Shown piece after piece: positions 17,077 through 25,346 of a stretch of 64,000 nt of DNA. The notes below the pieces were generated by a model, which worked only from the letters and a program-made list of their open reading frames with translations, was not told where the DNA came from and did no database searches. The stretch comes from Pedobacter insulae. GTDB taxonomy: Bacteria > Bacteroidota > Bacteroidia > Sphingobacteriales > Sphingobacteriaceae. The translations under genes were made by a program, and so were the position numbers. The first letter of the stretch is position 1. The number at the start of each line of letters is the position of its first letter. The stretch lies in assembly GCF_900113525.1 (NCBI RefSeq), contig NZ_FOPP01000002.1, forward strand, positions 310,001 through 374,000, written 5' to 3'.

Positions 17077-18582
17077 CTAAAACCTCAATCCAAAAGTTAG
17101 GAATACATTATTTTTTGTATTTATGGTGGTAGCAAGAGGCTCATTTCCGTTATTTAAGGTATAGGGACTCAGTATATTGGTGTTCTCTAATCTTTGATAG
17201 GCTAAATCTAACGAGTATTTATTAGTTCGATAACCTATACCACCACTATAAATTTTAGTATCAAACATTCCGGTTTCGTCCGTTTTATAAGGACTTCCAT
17301 TTACAGCGTAACCACCTCTTAAACTTATTAAATCAATCTTATACTCTAGTCCAAATCTGTAATTTATAGCACTTTGGAAATTTTTTCTAACGGATGCATT
17401 ATTATCATTAATCACATCGCTATAACCGCCGCCATTTGAAGAAAAACGAGTACTGCTATAATCAATAAAATCTACATCGGCAGAAATTAAGGCTTGGCCG
17501 CCAATAATATAACTGCCCCCTAATGAACCTTTTAACGGAGTTCTTAAATTATAGGTGAAATCATAAGTTTTGCTATCGCTACTGCCTCTAATCGTTCCTC
17601 TATTATCTAGCTGCTCAGTTGTACTATCATCTATTACAAACCAAGACGGTGTTTGTAAAGTTGCACCAAGTCTTAATCCTTCAGCTGCTCTAAAAATTAA
17701 ACCCAATCTGCCATTTATACCCGAGCCTTTGGTAATTTGGTTTTGATTAAATAATAATTTATAATTAATGTTGTTACCTGTTAAATTATCATTCAAATAT
17801 TCTCTAGCCTTTCCTGTTTCCATGTACTGGGCATCGCTATTATACCTGATATTTAATAGACCTATGCTAGCTCCAATGTAGATTTGGTTACTGATATTTG
17901 CAGCTGCAGCAAAATTAAATTCTGACACTGAGCCAGTTCTCATTTCATTTTTGCTTTGTGTATTGTAATCAGAACCGTTGGCAAAGGTTTCAGAGAAGTA
18001 ATTATTCGCTACATTATCGTAACTTATCAAATAGTCATCATACGCAATTCGTTCAGGTGTACCTGCAATCAGAGAATTTGGATTAGAGGAGCCTGCAATT
18101 TCAGCGAAATAATCTGTAATTGAAGAAACATTATTTGAACCCCCATAGTTACTTTCCATGCTAAAATCATTATTTCTATGATATCCTAAGCCGAACACCA
18201 TACTTACCAATCCGTTTTTCGTATCCTGTCCCTTTCTTTTATAAGCCGGGCTAAAAAATACTGCACCCAGTTGGTTTACATTTAACTGATTCTTATCGGT
18301 ATTTTGATTTTGACTAAGATAAGTTGCATTAACGCCTGTTTGATTAAACTCGGGTGTTAAACTAAACTCAGATTTAGTAAAAAGACCCAAACCAGCAGGG
18401 TTCCCTCCTAGAGAACTCATATCACCTCCGACACCTATTTGAGCGTTACCCATTGCTTTAAAACGGGCAGAACTTCCATAATTAGTTTGGGAGAAACGTA
18501 ATGCATCACTTGCATATTGGGCATAAGTAGAGCTAGTGGTGGCTACTATAGCTACCAGTACTATTGTTATAATTTTTTTCAT
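17077..18582 (-). CDS. Outer-membrane beta-barrel protein, FadL/OmpP1-like
   Basis: A 501-residue exported barrel. A signal peptide (1-21, ending TYAQ) is followed by YASDALRFSQTNYGSSARFKAMG and SSLGGNPAGLG, the N-terminal hatch style of the FadL/OmpP1/TodX family in Bacteroidetes. Alternating hydrophobic strands run to the C-terminal phenylalanine (FLTFGLRF), the usual barrel sorting end. Transport of hydrophobic compounds is the family role; the ligand is unknown. The gene follows a low-complexity lipoprotein gene with a hairpin between. Confidence 0.8.
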   Translation of the reverse strand: MKKIITIVLVAIVATTSSTYAQYASDALRFSQTNYGSSARFKAMGNAQIGVGGDMSSLGGNPAGLGLFTKSEFSLTPEFNQTGVNATYLSQNQNTDKNQLNVNQLGAVFFSPAYKRKGQDTKNGLVSMVFGLGYHRNNDFSMESNYGGSNNVSSITDYFAEIAGSSNPNSLIAGTPERIAYDDYLISYDNVANNYFSETFANGSDYNTQSKNEMRTGSVSEFNFAAAANISNQIYIGASIGLLNIRYNSDAQYMETGKAREYLNDNLTGNNINYKLLFNQNQITKGSGINGRLGLIFRAAEGLRLGATLQTPSWFVIDDSTTEQLDNRGTIRGSSDSKTYDFTYNLRTPLKGSLGGSYIIGGQALISADVDFIDYSSTRFSSNGGGYSDVINDNNASVRKNFQSAINYRFGLEYKIDLISLRGGYAVNGSPYKTDETGMFDTKIYSGGIGYRTNKYSLDLAYQRLENTNILSPYTLNNGNEPLATTINTKNNVFLTFGLRF

Positions 18583-18617
18583 CAGTCTTACGGTCTGTTT
18601 TTGAAAAGATAGGATTG

Positions 18618-18648
18618 TTCCTATAAGATTAATTAAATCTTATAGGAA
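18618..18648. terminator. 13-bp perfect hairpin between two leftward genes
   Basis: TTCCTATAAGATT (18618-18630) and AATCTTATAGGAA (18636-18648) pair exactly around a 5-nt loop. It lies 22 nt after the lipoprotein stop and 36 nt before the FadL-like start. There is no clear T run on the leftward side, so it may be a weak terminator or an mRNA stability element. Confidence 0.5.
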
Positions 18649-18670
18649 TTTTCCAATTAAGTTAATTAGA

Positions 18671-19591
18671 TTATCTGCCACCACCTCTGGTTGGACGGCC
18701 GCCACCGCTGCTTGATGATGAACTACCGCTTCCACTTCTAGAACTAGAGCCACTACTACTGCTGGAAGGAGGAGGAGTACTTTGACGAGGTGGAGAGTAT
18801 GTTCTTGCCGGTGGAGGAGCGTCGTTTTGTCGTGTTGGTCGAGAATCAGAACCGTTTGATGCTCTACTTGGCGTAGAACTTGTCGTTCCGGTAGGACGGC
18901 GTGCACTGCCCGTTGAACCATTATTATTTGGATTATAGCGCTCTGCTCTACTAGCTGAGGTTCTGTCGCTTATGCCGTTGGGATTTCCATTATATCTTGT
19001 GCCATTTGCCCTATTTACCCCATTTTCACTACCTCGTGCTGGGCGCGGACCATAGTTGCCATTGGTCGTTCCCCTACCTCCAATAGAACCATAATATCCA
19101 CCACCGCCGATAAAGCCTCCCCCATAATATGGGTTATGATAAGAATATGGCCCCCAGTAGTTATTGTAGTAAGGCGATCCATATAAACCCCAATACGAAT
19201 AGGGGCTGAACCAACTATTTAAACCTCCAAATACCCCCATTCCGAATCCATAGGCATACGAATCGAAGTATGGGTTAAATAGAACGGAGTTATAGCCGTA
19301 ATAACCATCATAATATGTTCTCCATGGATTGGCGTAATAAAATCGATTAATTCTTGTAGCATAATCCATGTCATAATAAGGATCACTGGTTCCGTAATAA
19401 TCGTCTGCCTGGGTATTATCCTGCGCTAAAATCTGTGGTTGTGCCACCTCCTTATACTCTTTTGCCTGAGCAGTTGTATTATAAACATCATCTTGAATGG
19501 CATCATTTTGTGCCAATTTTGATGTTGAGCACGAAGCAACGAACAAGGCCGTTACTACGAGCATACTGGTGAATAAATGGTTAGGTTTCAT
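18671..19591 (-). CDS. Low-complexity lipoprotein (Tyr/Gly-rich then Ser/Arg/Pro-rich)
   Basis: A 306-residue lipoprotein: the signal ends in the lipobox VASC, giving lipidation at C21. Residues 55-170 are rich in tyrosine, glycine and asparagine (repeats like YYGYNS, NPYYGG, GGGYYGS). The tail from about 175 is rich in serine, threonine, arginine and proline and ends in GGRPTRGGGR. No domain is recognisable. It could be an envelope scaffold or surface polymer-binding protein; that is guesswork. It is divergent from proS. Confidence 0.72.
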   Translation of the reverse strand: MKPNHLFTSMLVVTALFVASCSTSKLAQNDAIQDDVYNTTAQAKEYKEVAQPQILAQDNTQADDYYGTSDPYYDMDYATRINRFYYANPWRTYYDGYYGYNSVLFNPYFDSYAYGFGMGVFGGLNSWFSPYSYWGLYGSPYYNNYWGPYSYHNPYYGGGFIGGGGYYGSIGGRGTTNGNYGPRPARGSENGVNRANGTRYNGNPNGISDRTSASRAERYNPNNNGSTGSARRPTGTTSSTPSRASNGSDSRPTRQNDAPPPARTYSPPRQSTPPPSSSSSGSSSRSGSGSSSSSSGGGRPTRGGGR

Positions 19592-19641
19592 ATTATGTGT
19601 GTTTTGTTTGTGTGTGCAACCAAATTGTAGGTATAAATTTA

Positions 19642-19649
19642 TAGATTTG
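19642..19649 (+). promoter_or_regulatory. -7 box TAGATTTG for proS
   Basis: An exact match to TAnnTTTG, 47 nt before the proS start. No matching -33 TTG is seen at the usual distance. Confidence 0.4.
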
Positions 19650-19696
19650 TAATCTATTATACAAGTAATTTAACACAAAAAACGTTCCAAATAGTT

Positions 19697-21169
19697 ATGA
19701 GCAAAGGCCTTACAAGTAAAAATGATGATTATTCACAGTGGTATAACGAAATTGTTATAAAAGCCGACCTAGCTGAGCACTCTTCCGTGAAGGGCTGTAT
19801 GGTGATCAAGCCATATGGGTACTCCATTTGGGAAAAAATGCAGGCCGTTTTAGATCAAAAGTTTAAAGATACCGGACACAGTAATGCCTATTTTCCCTTA
19901 TTTATTCCTAAATCTTATTTTTCAAAGGAAGCTGCTCATGTTGAAGGGTTTGCAACTGAATGTGCGGTTGTAACGCACTATCGTTTAAAAAATGATGGAA
20001 ATGGAAATATTGTGGTCGACGAAACTGCAAAATTGGAAGAAGAGCTCATTGTTCGTCCGACCTCAGAAACCATCATATGGAACACTTATAAAGGCTGGAT
20101 TGAATCATATCGTGATTTGCCTTTGCTAATTAATCAATGGGCAAATGTTGTTCGCTGGGAAATGAGAACACGCTTATTTCTGCGTACTACAGAGTTTTTA
20201 TGGCAAGAAGGACATACTGCCCACGCAACTTCTCAAGAAGCGATTGAAGAAACGGAAAGAATGTTAGATGTTTATGCAGATTTTTCTGAAAATTGGATGG
20301 CTGTTCCAGTAGTAAAAGGTAAGAAAACCGCAAATGAGCGTTTTGCCGGCGCCTTAGAAACCTATTGTATCGAAGCTTTAATGCAGGATGGAAAGGCATT
20401 ACAAGCAGGTACATCTCATTTTTTAGGGCAGAATTTCGCCAAAGCTTTTGATGTTAAGTTTACCAGTAAAGAAGGGAAGTTAGAACATGTTTGGGCCACT
20501 TCATGGGGAGTGTCAACCAGACTAATGGGCGCTTTAATAATGGCCCATAGTGACGATGCAGGTCTGGTTTTACCTCCGAAATTAGCACCAATACAGGTTG
20601 TTATTGTGCCAATTTATAAAGGCGACGAAGATCTTCAGAAAATCTCATTGTTTGTTGATGAATTAATTGTTAAACTAAAGGGCATAGGCATTTCAGTTAA
20701 ATATGATGACAGAGATAGCCAACGTCCGGGCTTTAAATTTGCTGAATATGAACTAAAAGGAGTGCCTATTCGTTTAGCTATAGGCGGTAGAGATATGGAA
20801 AATGGCACTGTTGAGCTAGCAAGAAGAGATACGAAGGAAAAATCTACTGTACCTCAGGAAGGATTAGATTTATATATTGCCAATCTGCTTGATGAGATCC
20901 AGGCTAATATTTTTAATAAGGCGCTTCAGTTTAGAAATGAGCACATTACAGAAGCTAACTCTTACGAAGAATTTAAATCGTTACTCGATGACAAGACAGG
21001 CTTCATAGCTGCGCACTGGGATGGGACACCTGAAACAGAAAAAAGGATTAAGGATGAAACAAAAGCAACAATTAGGTGCATTCCTTTAAATAATAAACAG
21101 GAAGACGGCGTTTGTATGGTAACAGGAAAACCTTCTACACAGCGGGTACTTTTTGCTAGAGCCTATTAA
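19697..21169 (+). CDS. proS: Prolyl-tRNA synthetase (archaeal/eukaryotic type)
   Basis: A 490-residue class II aminoacyl-tRNA synthetase that charges tRNA-Pro. It is the shorter type without the insertion editing domain, and ends in the characteristic tyrosine (RVLFARAY). Class II motifs are seen around [24 protein letters not shown] and the C-terminal anticodon-binding domain ([12 protein letters not shown] onward). It begins a rightward run with the next two genes (gaps 12 and 4 nt). Confidence 0.95.
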   Translation: MSKGLTSKNDDYSQWYNEIVIKADLAEHSSVKGCMVIKPYGYSIWEKMQAVLDQKFKDTGHSNAYFPLFIPKSYFSKEAAHVEGFATECAVVTHYRLKNDGNGNIVVDETAKLEEELIVRPTSETIIWNTYKGWIESYRDLPLLINQWANVVRWEMRTRLFLRTTEFLWQEGHTAHATSQEAIEETERMLDVYADFSENWMAVPVVKGKKTANERFAGALETYCIEALMQDGKALQAGTSHFLGQNFAKAFDVKFTSKEGKLEHVWATSWGVSTRLMGALIMAHSDDAGLVLPPKLAPIQVVIVPIYKGDEDLQKISLFVDELIVKLKGIGISVKYDDRDSQRPGFKFAEYELKGVPIRLAIGGRDMENGTVELARRDTKEKSTVPQEGLDLYIANLLDEIQANIFNKALQFRNEHITEANSYEEFKSLLDDKTGFIAAHWDGTPETEKRIKDETKATIRCIPLNNKQEDGVCMVTGKPSTQRVLFARAY

Positions 21170-21181
21170 GAATTTTAGAAA

Positions 21182-21874
21182 ATGCTAGAAGAAAACTATA
21201 AAGAAATACTGACTAAGTTAGAGCGCAAAGCTTCCTTAAAACAAGCAATATATAGGAGCTCCTCAGAGGTGTTTGGGCAAATGAAGACAGCGCTCTCCAA
21301 GATTGCAGCCAAGTTGTATCAAGATTATACGATTAAAGATCCTTCAGTAGAAGTGAGTTACAAAGAAATTAATCAATTCGAATCGCATTTAAAGTTTTCT
21401 GGCGATGTATTGATGATTTCTATGCACAGTAACATTTTCAACTTTAGCGATGGACATTCCATCTTACAAAGTCAGTACGTAAAAGCAAATGAAGATTTAA
21501 GTTATTGTAGCGTTATTTATGTCCATAATTTTTTAGCAGATTCTATCAAATATAATCGCCTTTCAGACGAAGGGACATTGATAGCGAGAATACTAATTAA
21601 TAAAGAAAAACATTTTATTGTAGAAGGAGAAGGTGCATTAGGTTTTTTATATGATGATCTTGCTACGAATATCGTTACAGAGGAAATTCTAAACGATATT
21701 CTGGAACGAGCAATCCTTATCTGTATCAATACGGATTTATTACTGCCTACTTTTGCTCAGGTAAAAGATGTTACGCTTCATCAGAAGCAATCAATCGTGG
21801 CTGCAAGTGGTTATCCGACGGGGAAACGTCTAGGATATTTGTTTAATTCGGAGATACAAAATAATACGTTATAG
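21182..21874 (+). CDS. Conserved hypothetical protein
   Basis: A 230-residue soluble protein that I do not recognise. There is no signal peptide or membrane helix. It has a helical N-terminal 50 residues, then a mixed alpha/beta part with phrases such as GDVLMISMHSNIFNF and HFIVEGEGALGFLYDDL, and ends in a basic, polar tail. It lies between proS and the trans-sulfuration gene with gaps of 12 and 4 nt, so it is probably co-transcribed. No function is claimed. Confidence 0.7.
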   Translation: MLEENYKEILTKLERKASLKQAIYRSSSEVFGQMKTALSKIAAKLYQDYTIKDPSVEVSYKEINQFESHLKFSGDVLMISMHSNIFNFSDGHSILQSQYVKANEDLSYCSVIYVHNFLADSIKYNRLSDEGTLIARILINKEKHFIVEGEGALGFLYDDLATNIVTEEILNDILERAILICINTDLLLPTFAQVKDVTLHQKQSIVAASGYPTGKRLGYLFNSEIQNNTL

Positions 21875-21878
21875 TTAT

Positions 21879-23036
21879 ATGAATAATATAAAAGAGATGA
21901 AATTTGCAACCAAAGCGATTCATGCCGGTCAAGAGCCAGATCCTACCACAGGTGCGATCATGACGCCAATTTATCAAACTTCAACATATTGGCAAAAATC
22001 GCCAGGTGCACATAAAGGTTATGAGTATTCCAGAGGTACGAACCCAACGCGAAAGGCATTGGAAGATTGCTTAGCTGCCCTTGAAAATTGTAAATATGGA
22101 TTGGCATTCAGCAGTGGGATGGGAGCTACAGATGCCGTTTTAAGGTTGTTGAGGCCAGGTGATGAAGTAATAACTGGAAACGATTTGTACGGCGGCTCCT
22201 ACCGAATTTTTACCAAGGTATATGAAAATTATGGCATCAAGTTTCATTTTATAGATCTGTCGGATCCAGAGCATCTTAAACCCTATATTAATGCAAATAC
22301 GAAGCTTGTTTGGATAGAAACGCCAACGAATCCTACCATGCGGATTATTGATATTGAGGGTGTTGCTAAAATCACCAAAGCAAATAATGTACTGTTAACG
22401 GTCGACAATACCTTTGCTTCCCCTTATCTTCAAAATCCAATTGACTTGGGGGCAGATATCGTGATGCATTCGGTAACTAAGTATATTGGAGGTCACTCTG
22501 ATGTAGTTATGGGAGCACTTTTAACAAATAATGAACAGCTATATAAAAATTTATTCTTTGTATATAACGCCTGTGGGGCTACCCCTGGTCCGCAAGATGC
22601 TTTTTTGGTTTTGAGAGGAATTAAAACGCTTCATCTGAGAATGAAAGCACATTGTGAGAATGGAGAAAAAGTTGCACATTATTTGAAAAATCATCCGAAA
22701 ATTGATAAAATTTACTGGCCAGGTTTTGAAGATCATCCTAATCACGCTATTGCGAAAAAGCAAATGCGGGGCTTTGGTGGTATGGTCTCTATAACTTTGA
22801 AAGGAGCCGATTTAACAGAGACATTTAGAGTTGCTTCTCGTTTTAGAGTTTTCTCTTTGGCTGAATCATTAGGAGGAGTTGAGTCGTTGATAAATCACCC
22901 AACTACGATGACGCATGGTTCTATTCCAAAAGCAGAACGTGAAAAAGTGGGTGTAACAGATAATCTATTACGTTTAAGCGTTGGCGTGGAAGATATTGAT
23001 GATTTGTTGGCAGATTTGGAGCAGGCACTTTCTTAA
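21879..23036 (+). CDS. Cystathionine gamma-synthase / trans-sulfuration PLP enzyme
   Basis: A 385-residue PLP enzyme of the Cys/Met metabolism family. Signatures are YEYSRGTNPTR, the SSGMGATDAVLRLL region, ETPTNPTMRIIDI, VDNTFASPYLQNP, and HSVTKYIGGHSDV with the PLP lysine. The family covers cystathionine gamma-synthase, gamma-lyase and O-acetylhomoserine sulfhydrylase; the sequence style fits gamma-synthase or gamma-lyase best and does not settle between them. An internal ATG at 21897 (MKFATKAIHAGQ) could be the true start. Confidence 0.85.
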   Translation: MNNIKEMKFATKAIHAGQEPDPTTGAIMTPIYQTSTYWQKSPGAHKGYEYSRGTNPTRKALEDCLAALENCKYGLAFSSGMGATDAVLRLLRPGDEVITGNDLYGGSYRIFTKVYENYGIKFHFIDLSDPEHLKPYINANTKLVWIETPTNPTMRIIDIEGVAKITKANNVLLTVDNTFASPYLQNPIDLGADIVMHSVTKYIGGHSDVVMGALLTNNEQLYKNLFFVYNACGATPGPQDAFLVLRGIKTLHLRMKAHCENGEKVAHYLKNHPKIDKIYWPGFEDHPNHAIAKKQMRGFGGMVSITLKGADLTETFRVASRFRVFSLAESLGGVESLINHPTTMTHGSIPKAEREKVGVTDNLLRLSVGVEDIDDLLADLEQALS

Positions 23037-23090
23037 CCAGTTTATATAATTTCACAGTTAACCCGTTAAAAAACAGCTGGTAACCAAAAA

Positions 23091-23939
23091 ATGGATTTTT
23101 CAGAACTAAAAGACTTTCTGGATTTTAAAGTTGATCAATACAACCAACCCGATTTTATTGTTAATGATCCAATTTGTATTCCACATCAATACACCGGCAA
23201 ACAAAACATCGAAATTGCTGCATTTTTTGCAGCAATTTTAGCTTGGGGGCAACGTAAAACCATCATCAACAAGTGCAATGAATTGTTGGCTAGGATGGAT
23301 AACGATCCTCATCAGTTTATGCTCAATCATAGCGATACTGATCTGAAAAATTTGCTCGGCTTTAAGCACCGCACATTTAATGATACTGATTTGCTATACT
23401 TTGTTGCTTTCTTTAAGCAGCATTACCTACACTCAACAAGTTTAGAAACAGCATTTCTTCCACAACAAGAATTTAATCCTGCATATCTTTCAGGAGAGCT
23501 GGAATCAGAAGTAAAACTTTCTTCTTCAGCATGTATGTTAGGTGAACTGGAATATTTTACGGCCGAGAAGGCTTTGAATCATTTCAGAGCTTATTTTTTC
23601 AGCTTAGAAGATTTTCCAAGAAGAACGATTAAGCATATTTCCTCTCCCAAACAAAAATCGACCTGTAAACGCCTAAACATGTTTTTGCGATGGATGGTTA
23701 GAAAGGACAATTGTGGCGTTGATTTTGGTTTATGGAATGCTATTCCTACCTCAGCTTTAGTTTGTCCCTGCGATGTCCATGTAGATCGTGTTTCCAGAAG
23801 ACTTGGACTCATTACACGTAAACAAACCGATTGGCTAACTGCTGTTGAATTAACAGAGAAATTAAAGGAATTTGATGCCGATGATCCGGTAAAATACGAT
23901 TTTGCGTTGTTTGGGCTGGGGGTAGAGGAGAAATTTTGA
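23091..23939 (+). CDS. TIGR02757 / DUF2400 family protein
   Basis: A 282-residue protein of the TIGR02757 (DUF2400) family, known from many Bacteroidota and of unknown function. Typical stretches are NIEIAAFFAAILAWGQRKTIINKCNELL, PRRTIKHISSP, RWMVRKDNCGVDFGLW, and VCPCDVHVDRVSRRLGL. It reads as a soluble helical protein; a relation to helix-hairpin-helix DNA glycosylase folds has been suggested by its end pattern but I cannot show it here. It is alone in its small transcription unit. Confidence 0.82.
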   Translation: MDFSELKDFLDFKVDQYNQPDFIVNDPICIPHQYTGKQNIEIAAFFAAILAWGQRKTIINKCNELLARMDNDPHQFMLNHSDTDLKNLLGFKHRTFNDTDLLYFVAFFKQHYLHSTSLETAFLPQQEFNPAYLSGELESEVKLSSSACMLGELEYFTAEKALNHFRAYFFSLEDFPRRTIKHISSPKQKSTCKRLNMFLRWMVRKDNCGVDFGLWNAIPTSALVCPCDVHVDRVSRRLGLITRKQTDWLTAVELTEKLKEFDADDPVKYDFALFGLGVEEKF

Positions 23940-23968
23940 AAAGTAAGATTAAGGAAATCTTTTTAGGT

Positions 23969-23997
23969 GCGTCATTGCGAGGAACCTAGCAATCTTA
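23969..23997. repeat. REP-like CATTGCGAGGA element fragment
   Basis: The intergenic stretch holds GTCATTGCGAGGAAC followed by GCAATCTT. This looks like the dispersed GTCATTGCGAGGA...AGCAATCT element common in Bacteroidota genomes. Only this copy is in the window, so its repeat nature rests on memory rather than on the sequence shown. Confidence 0.4.
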
Positions 23998-24042
23998 ACC
24001 TCTGTCTTTATATATATTCTATTTTCTTCTTAATTTAGCTAC

Positions 24043-24558
24043 ATGATAACCCTAGAAGCCGAAATAGAACGATTTGAAGCCAATGGCGAGAAAACCGGTT
24101 GGACTTATATTTTTATACCCCATGAGATAGCCGAACAAATTAGGCCGGGCGAACGCAGGAGTATTAGGGTAAAAGGTAAAATTGATGATGTTGAGATTAG
24201 CGGCATCGGTTTAATGCCAATGGGACACGGAGATTTTATCATGGCCCTCAATAAGCCTTTACGTAGGCTTTTAAGAAAAGAGGCTGGTGCAAAGGCGGTA
24301 TTACAGTTGGCGTTTGATGCTGATTTTAAAATCGATATGCCAGATGACCTTGAAATCTGTTTGGCAGATGAAGAAGTACTTTTAAAGAACTTTTTAGCCA
24401 TGCCAAAATCACATCAAAACTATTTTATCAACTGGCTAAATACTGCGAAAACAGAAGCAACCCGTACAAAGAGGTTAGTGATGATCGTGAATGCAATGGC
24501 CAATAAATTGGATTTTGGAGGTATGTTAAGAGCTAATAGGAACGGAACCAGCTATTAA
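24043..24558 (+). CDS. YdeI/OmpD-associated family protein with DUF1905 domain
   Basis: A 171-residue soluble protein with two parts. Residues 1-95 match DUF1905 (small beta-barrel, with LEAEIERF, GWTYIFIP and GHGDFIMALNKPLRRLLRKEAGAKA). Residues 105-165 match the YdeI/OmdA C-terminal helix pair (SHQNYFINWLNTAKTEATRTKRL). The function is unknown; relatives are linked to stress. It converges on the glycosyltransferase gene and overlaps it by 26 nt at the 3' ends. Confidence 0.8.
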   Translation: MITLEAEIERFEANGEKTGWTYIFIPHEIAEQIRPGERRSIRVKGKIDDVEISGIGLMPMGHGDFIMALNKPLRRLLRKEAGAKAVLQLAFDADFKIDMPDDLEICLADEEVLLKNFLAMPKSHQNYFINWLNTAKTEATRTKRLVMIVNAMANKLDFGGMLRANRNGTSY

Positions 24559-25255
24559 TCTTCATCTGTATTACGCCGAGAAAGGCTTCCCTAAAAATCT
24601 TGGTACTCATTTTAGATTCCCCTTCCGTACGATCAGTAAATATAATGGGTACTTCTACCACATTAAAACCATATTTAATTGCGGTGAATTTCATTTCAAT
24701 TTGAAAAGCATAACCCACAAATTTGATTTTCTCCATTGGGATAGTTTCTAATACAACCCTACGGTAGCATTTAAATCCCGCTGTTGCATCTTGAATATTG
24801 ATGCGTGTAACCCATCTTACATACATAGAGGCGAAATAAGACATTAAAACACGTCCCATAGGCCAATTTACTACATTTACGCCTCTTACATACCGTGAAC
24901 CAATGGCTAAATCGGCGCCATTTACACAAGCTTCTCTTAGTCGGATGAGGTCTTCTGGGTTATGAGAAAAATCAGCATCCATTTCAAAGATATAGTCGTA
25001 TTTTCTCGCCAAGGCCCATTTAAATCCATGAATATAAGCTGTACCTAAGCCCAGTTTGCCGCTTCGTTGCTCGAGATGCAATCGTTCTGGGAATTCTATT
25101 TGAAGAGCTTTTACAATGCTTGCAGTGCCATCCGGCGAGCCATCGTCGATAATTAAAACTTCGAAGGCAAAGGAAAGGGAAAAAACTTTTCGAATAATTT
25201 TCTCAATGTTTTCTTTTTCGTTATAGGTCGGAATAATGACTAGGCTATCTGGCAC
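24533..25255 (-). CDS. Polyprenol-phosphate mannosyl/glycosyltransferase (GT2)
   Basis: A 240-residue GT2 enzyme of the dolichol-phosphate-mannose synthase type, transferring a sugar from a nucleotide sugar to polyprenyl phosphate on the inner face of the membrane. Seen are VIIPTYNEKENIEKII, LIIDDGSPDGT, LGLGTAYIHGFKWAL, MDADFSHNPEDL (DxD) and the SRYV motif near GSRYVRG. It lacks the C-terminal membrane helices found in some relatives. The sugar is not certain. Confidence 0.85.
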   Translation of the reverse strand: MPDSLVIIPTYNEKENIEKIIRKVFSLSFAFEVLIIDDGSPDGTASIVKALQIEFPERLHLEQRSGKLGLGTAYIHGFKWALARKYDYIFEMDADFSHNPEDLIRLREACVNGADLAIGSRYVRGVNVVNWPMGRVLMSYFASMYVRWVTRINIQDATAGFKCYRRVVLETIPMEKIKFVGYAFQIEMKFTAIKYGFNVVEVPIIFTDRTEGESKMSTKIFREAFLGVIQMKINSWFRSY

Positions 25256-25291
25256 GGGTTGGTTTATTTGTTTGGTAAAAATACCTATTAA

Positions 25292-25330
25292 AAACCAAAA
25301 GCCCGAAATTTCTTCACGGGCTTTTGGTTA
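25292..25330. terminator. Rho-independent terminator
   Basis: AACCAAAAGCCCG and CGGGCTTTTGGTT form a long perfect stem with a short AT-rich loop between the glycosyltransferase start and the end of the peptide transporter. It most likely ends the leftward transporter operon. Confidence 0.8.
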
Positions 25331-25346
25331 AATGATGTTAAATATT

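Noticed and set aside
18640-18921. A 93-residue frame on the minus strand
   Set aside because: It is the second frame of the low-complexity Ser/Pro-rich tail of the lipoprotein gene; repeats produce open frames by chance.
21840-21900. SAM or other riboswitch before the trans-sulfuration gene
   Set aside because: Only 4 nt separate it from the previous gene; there is no room for a leader RNA.
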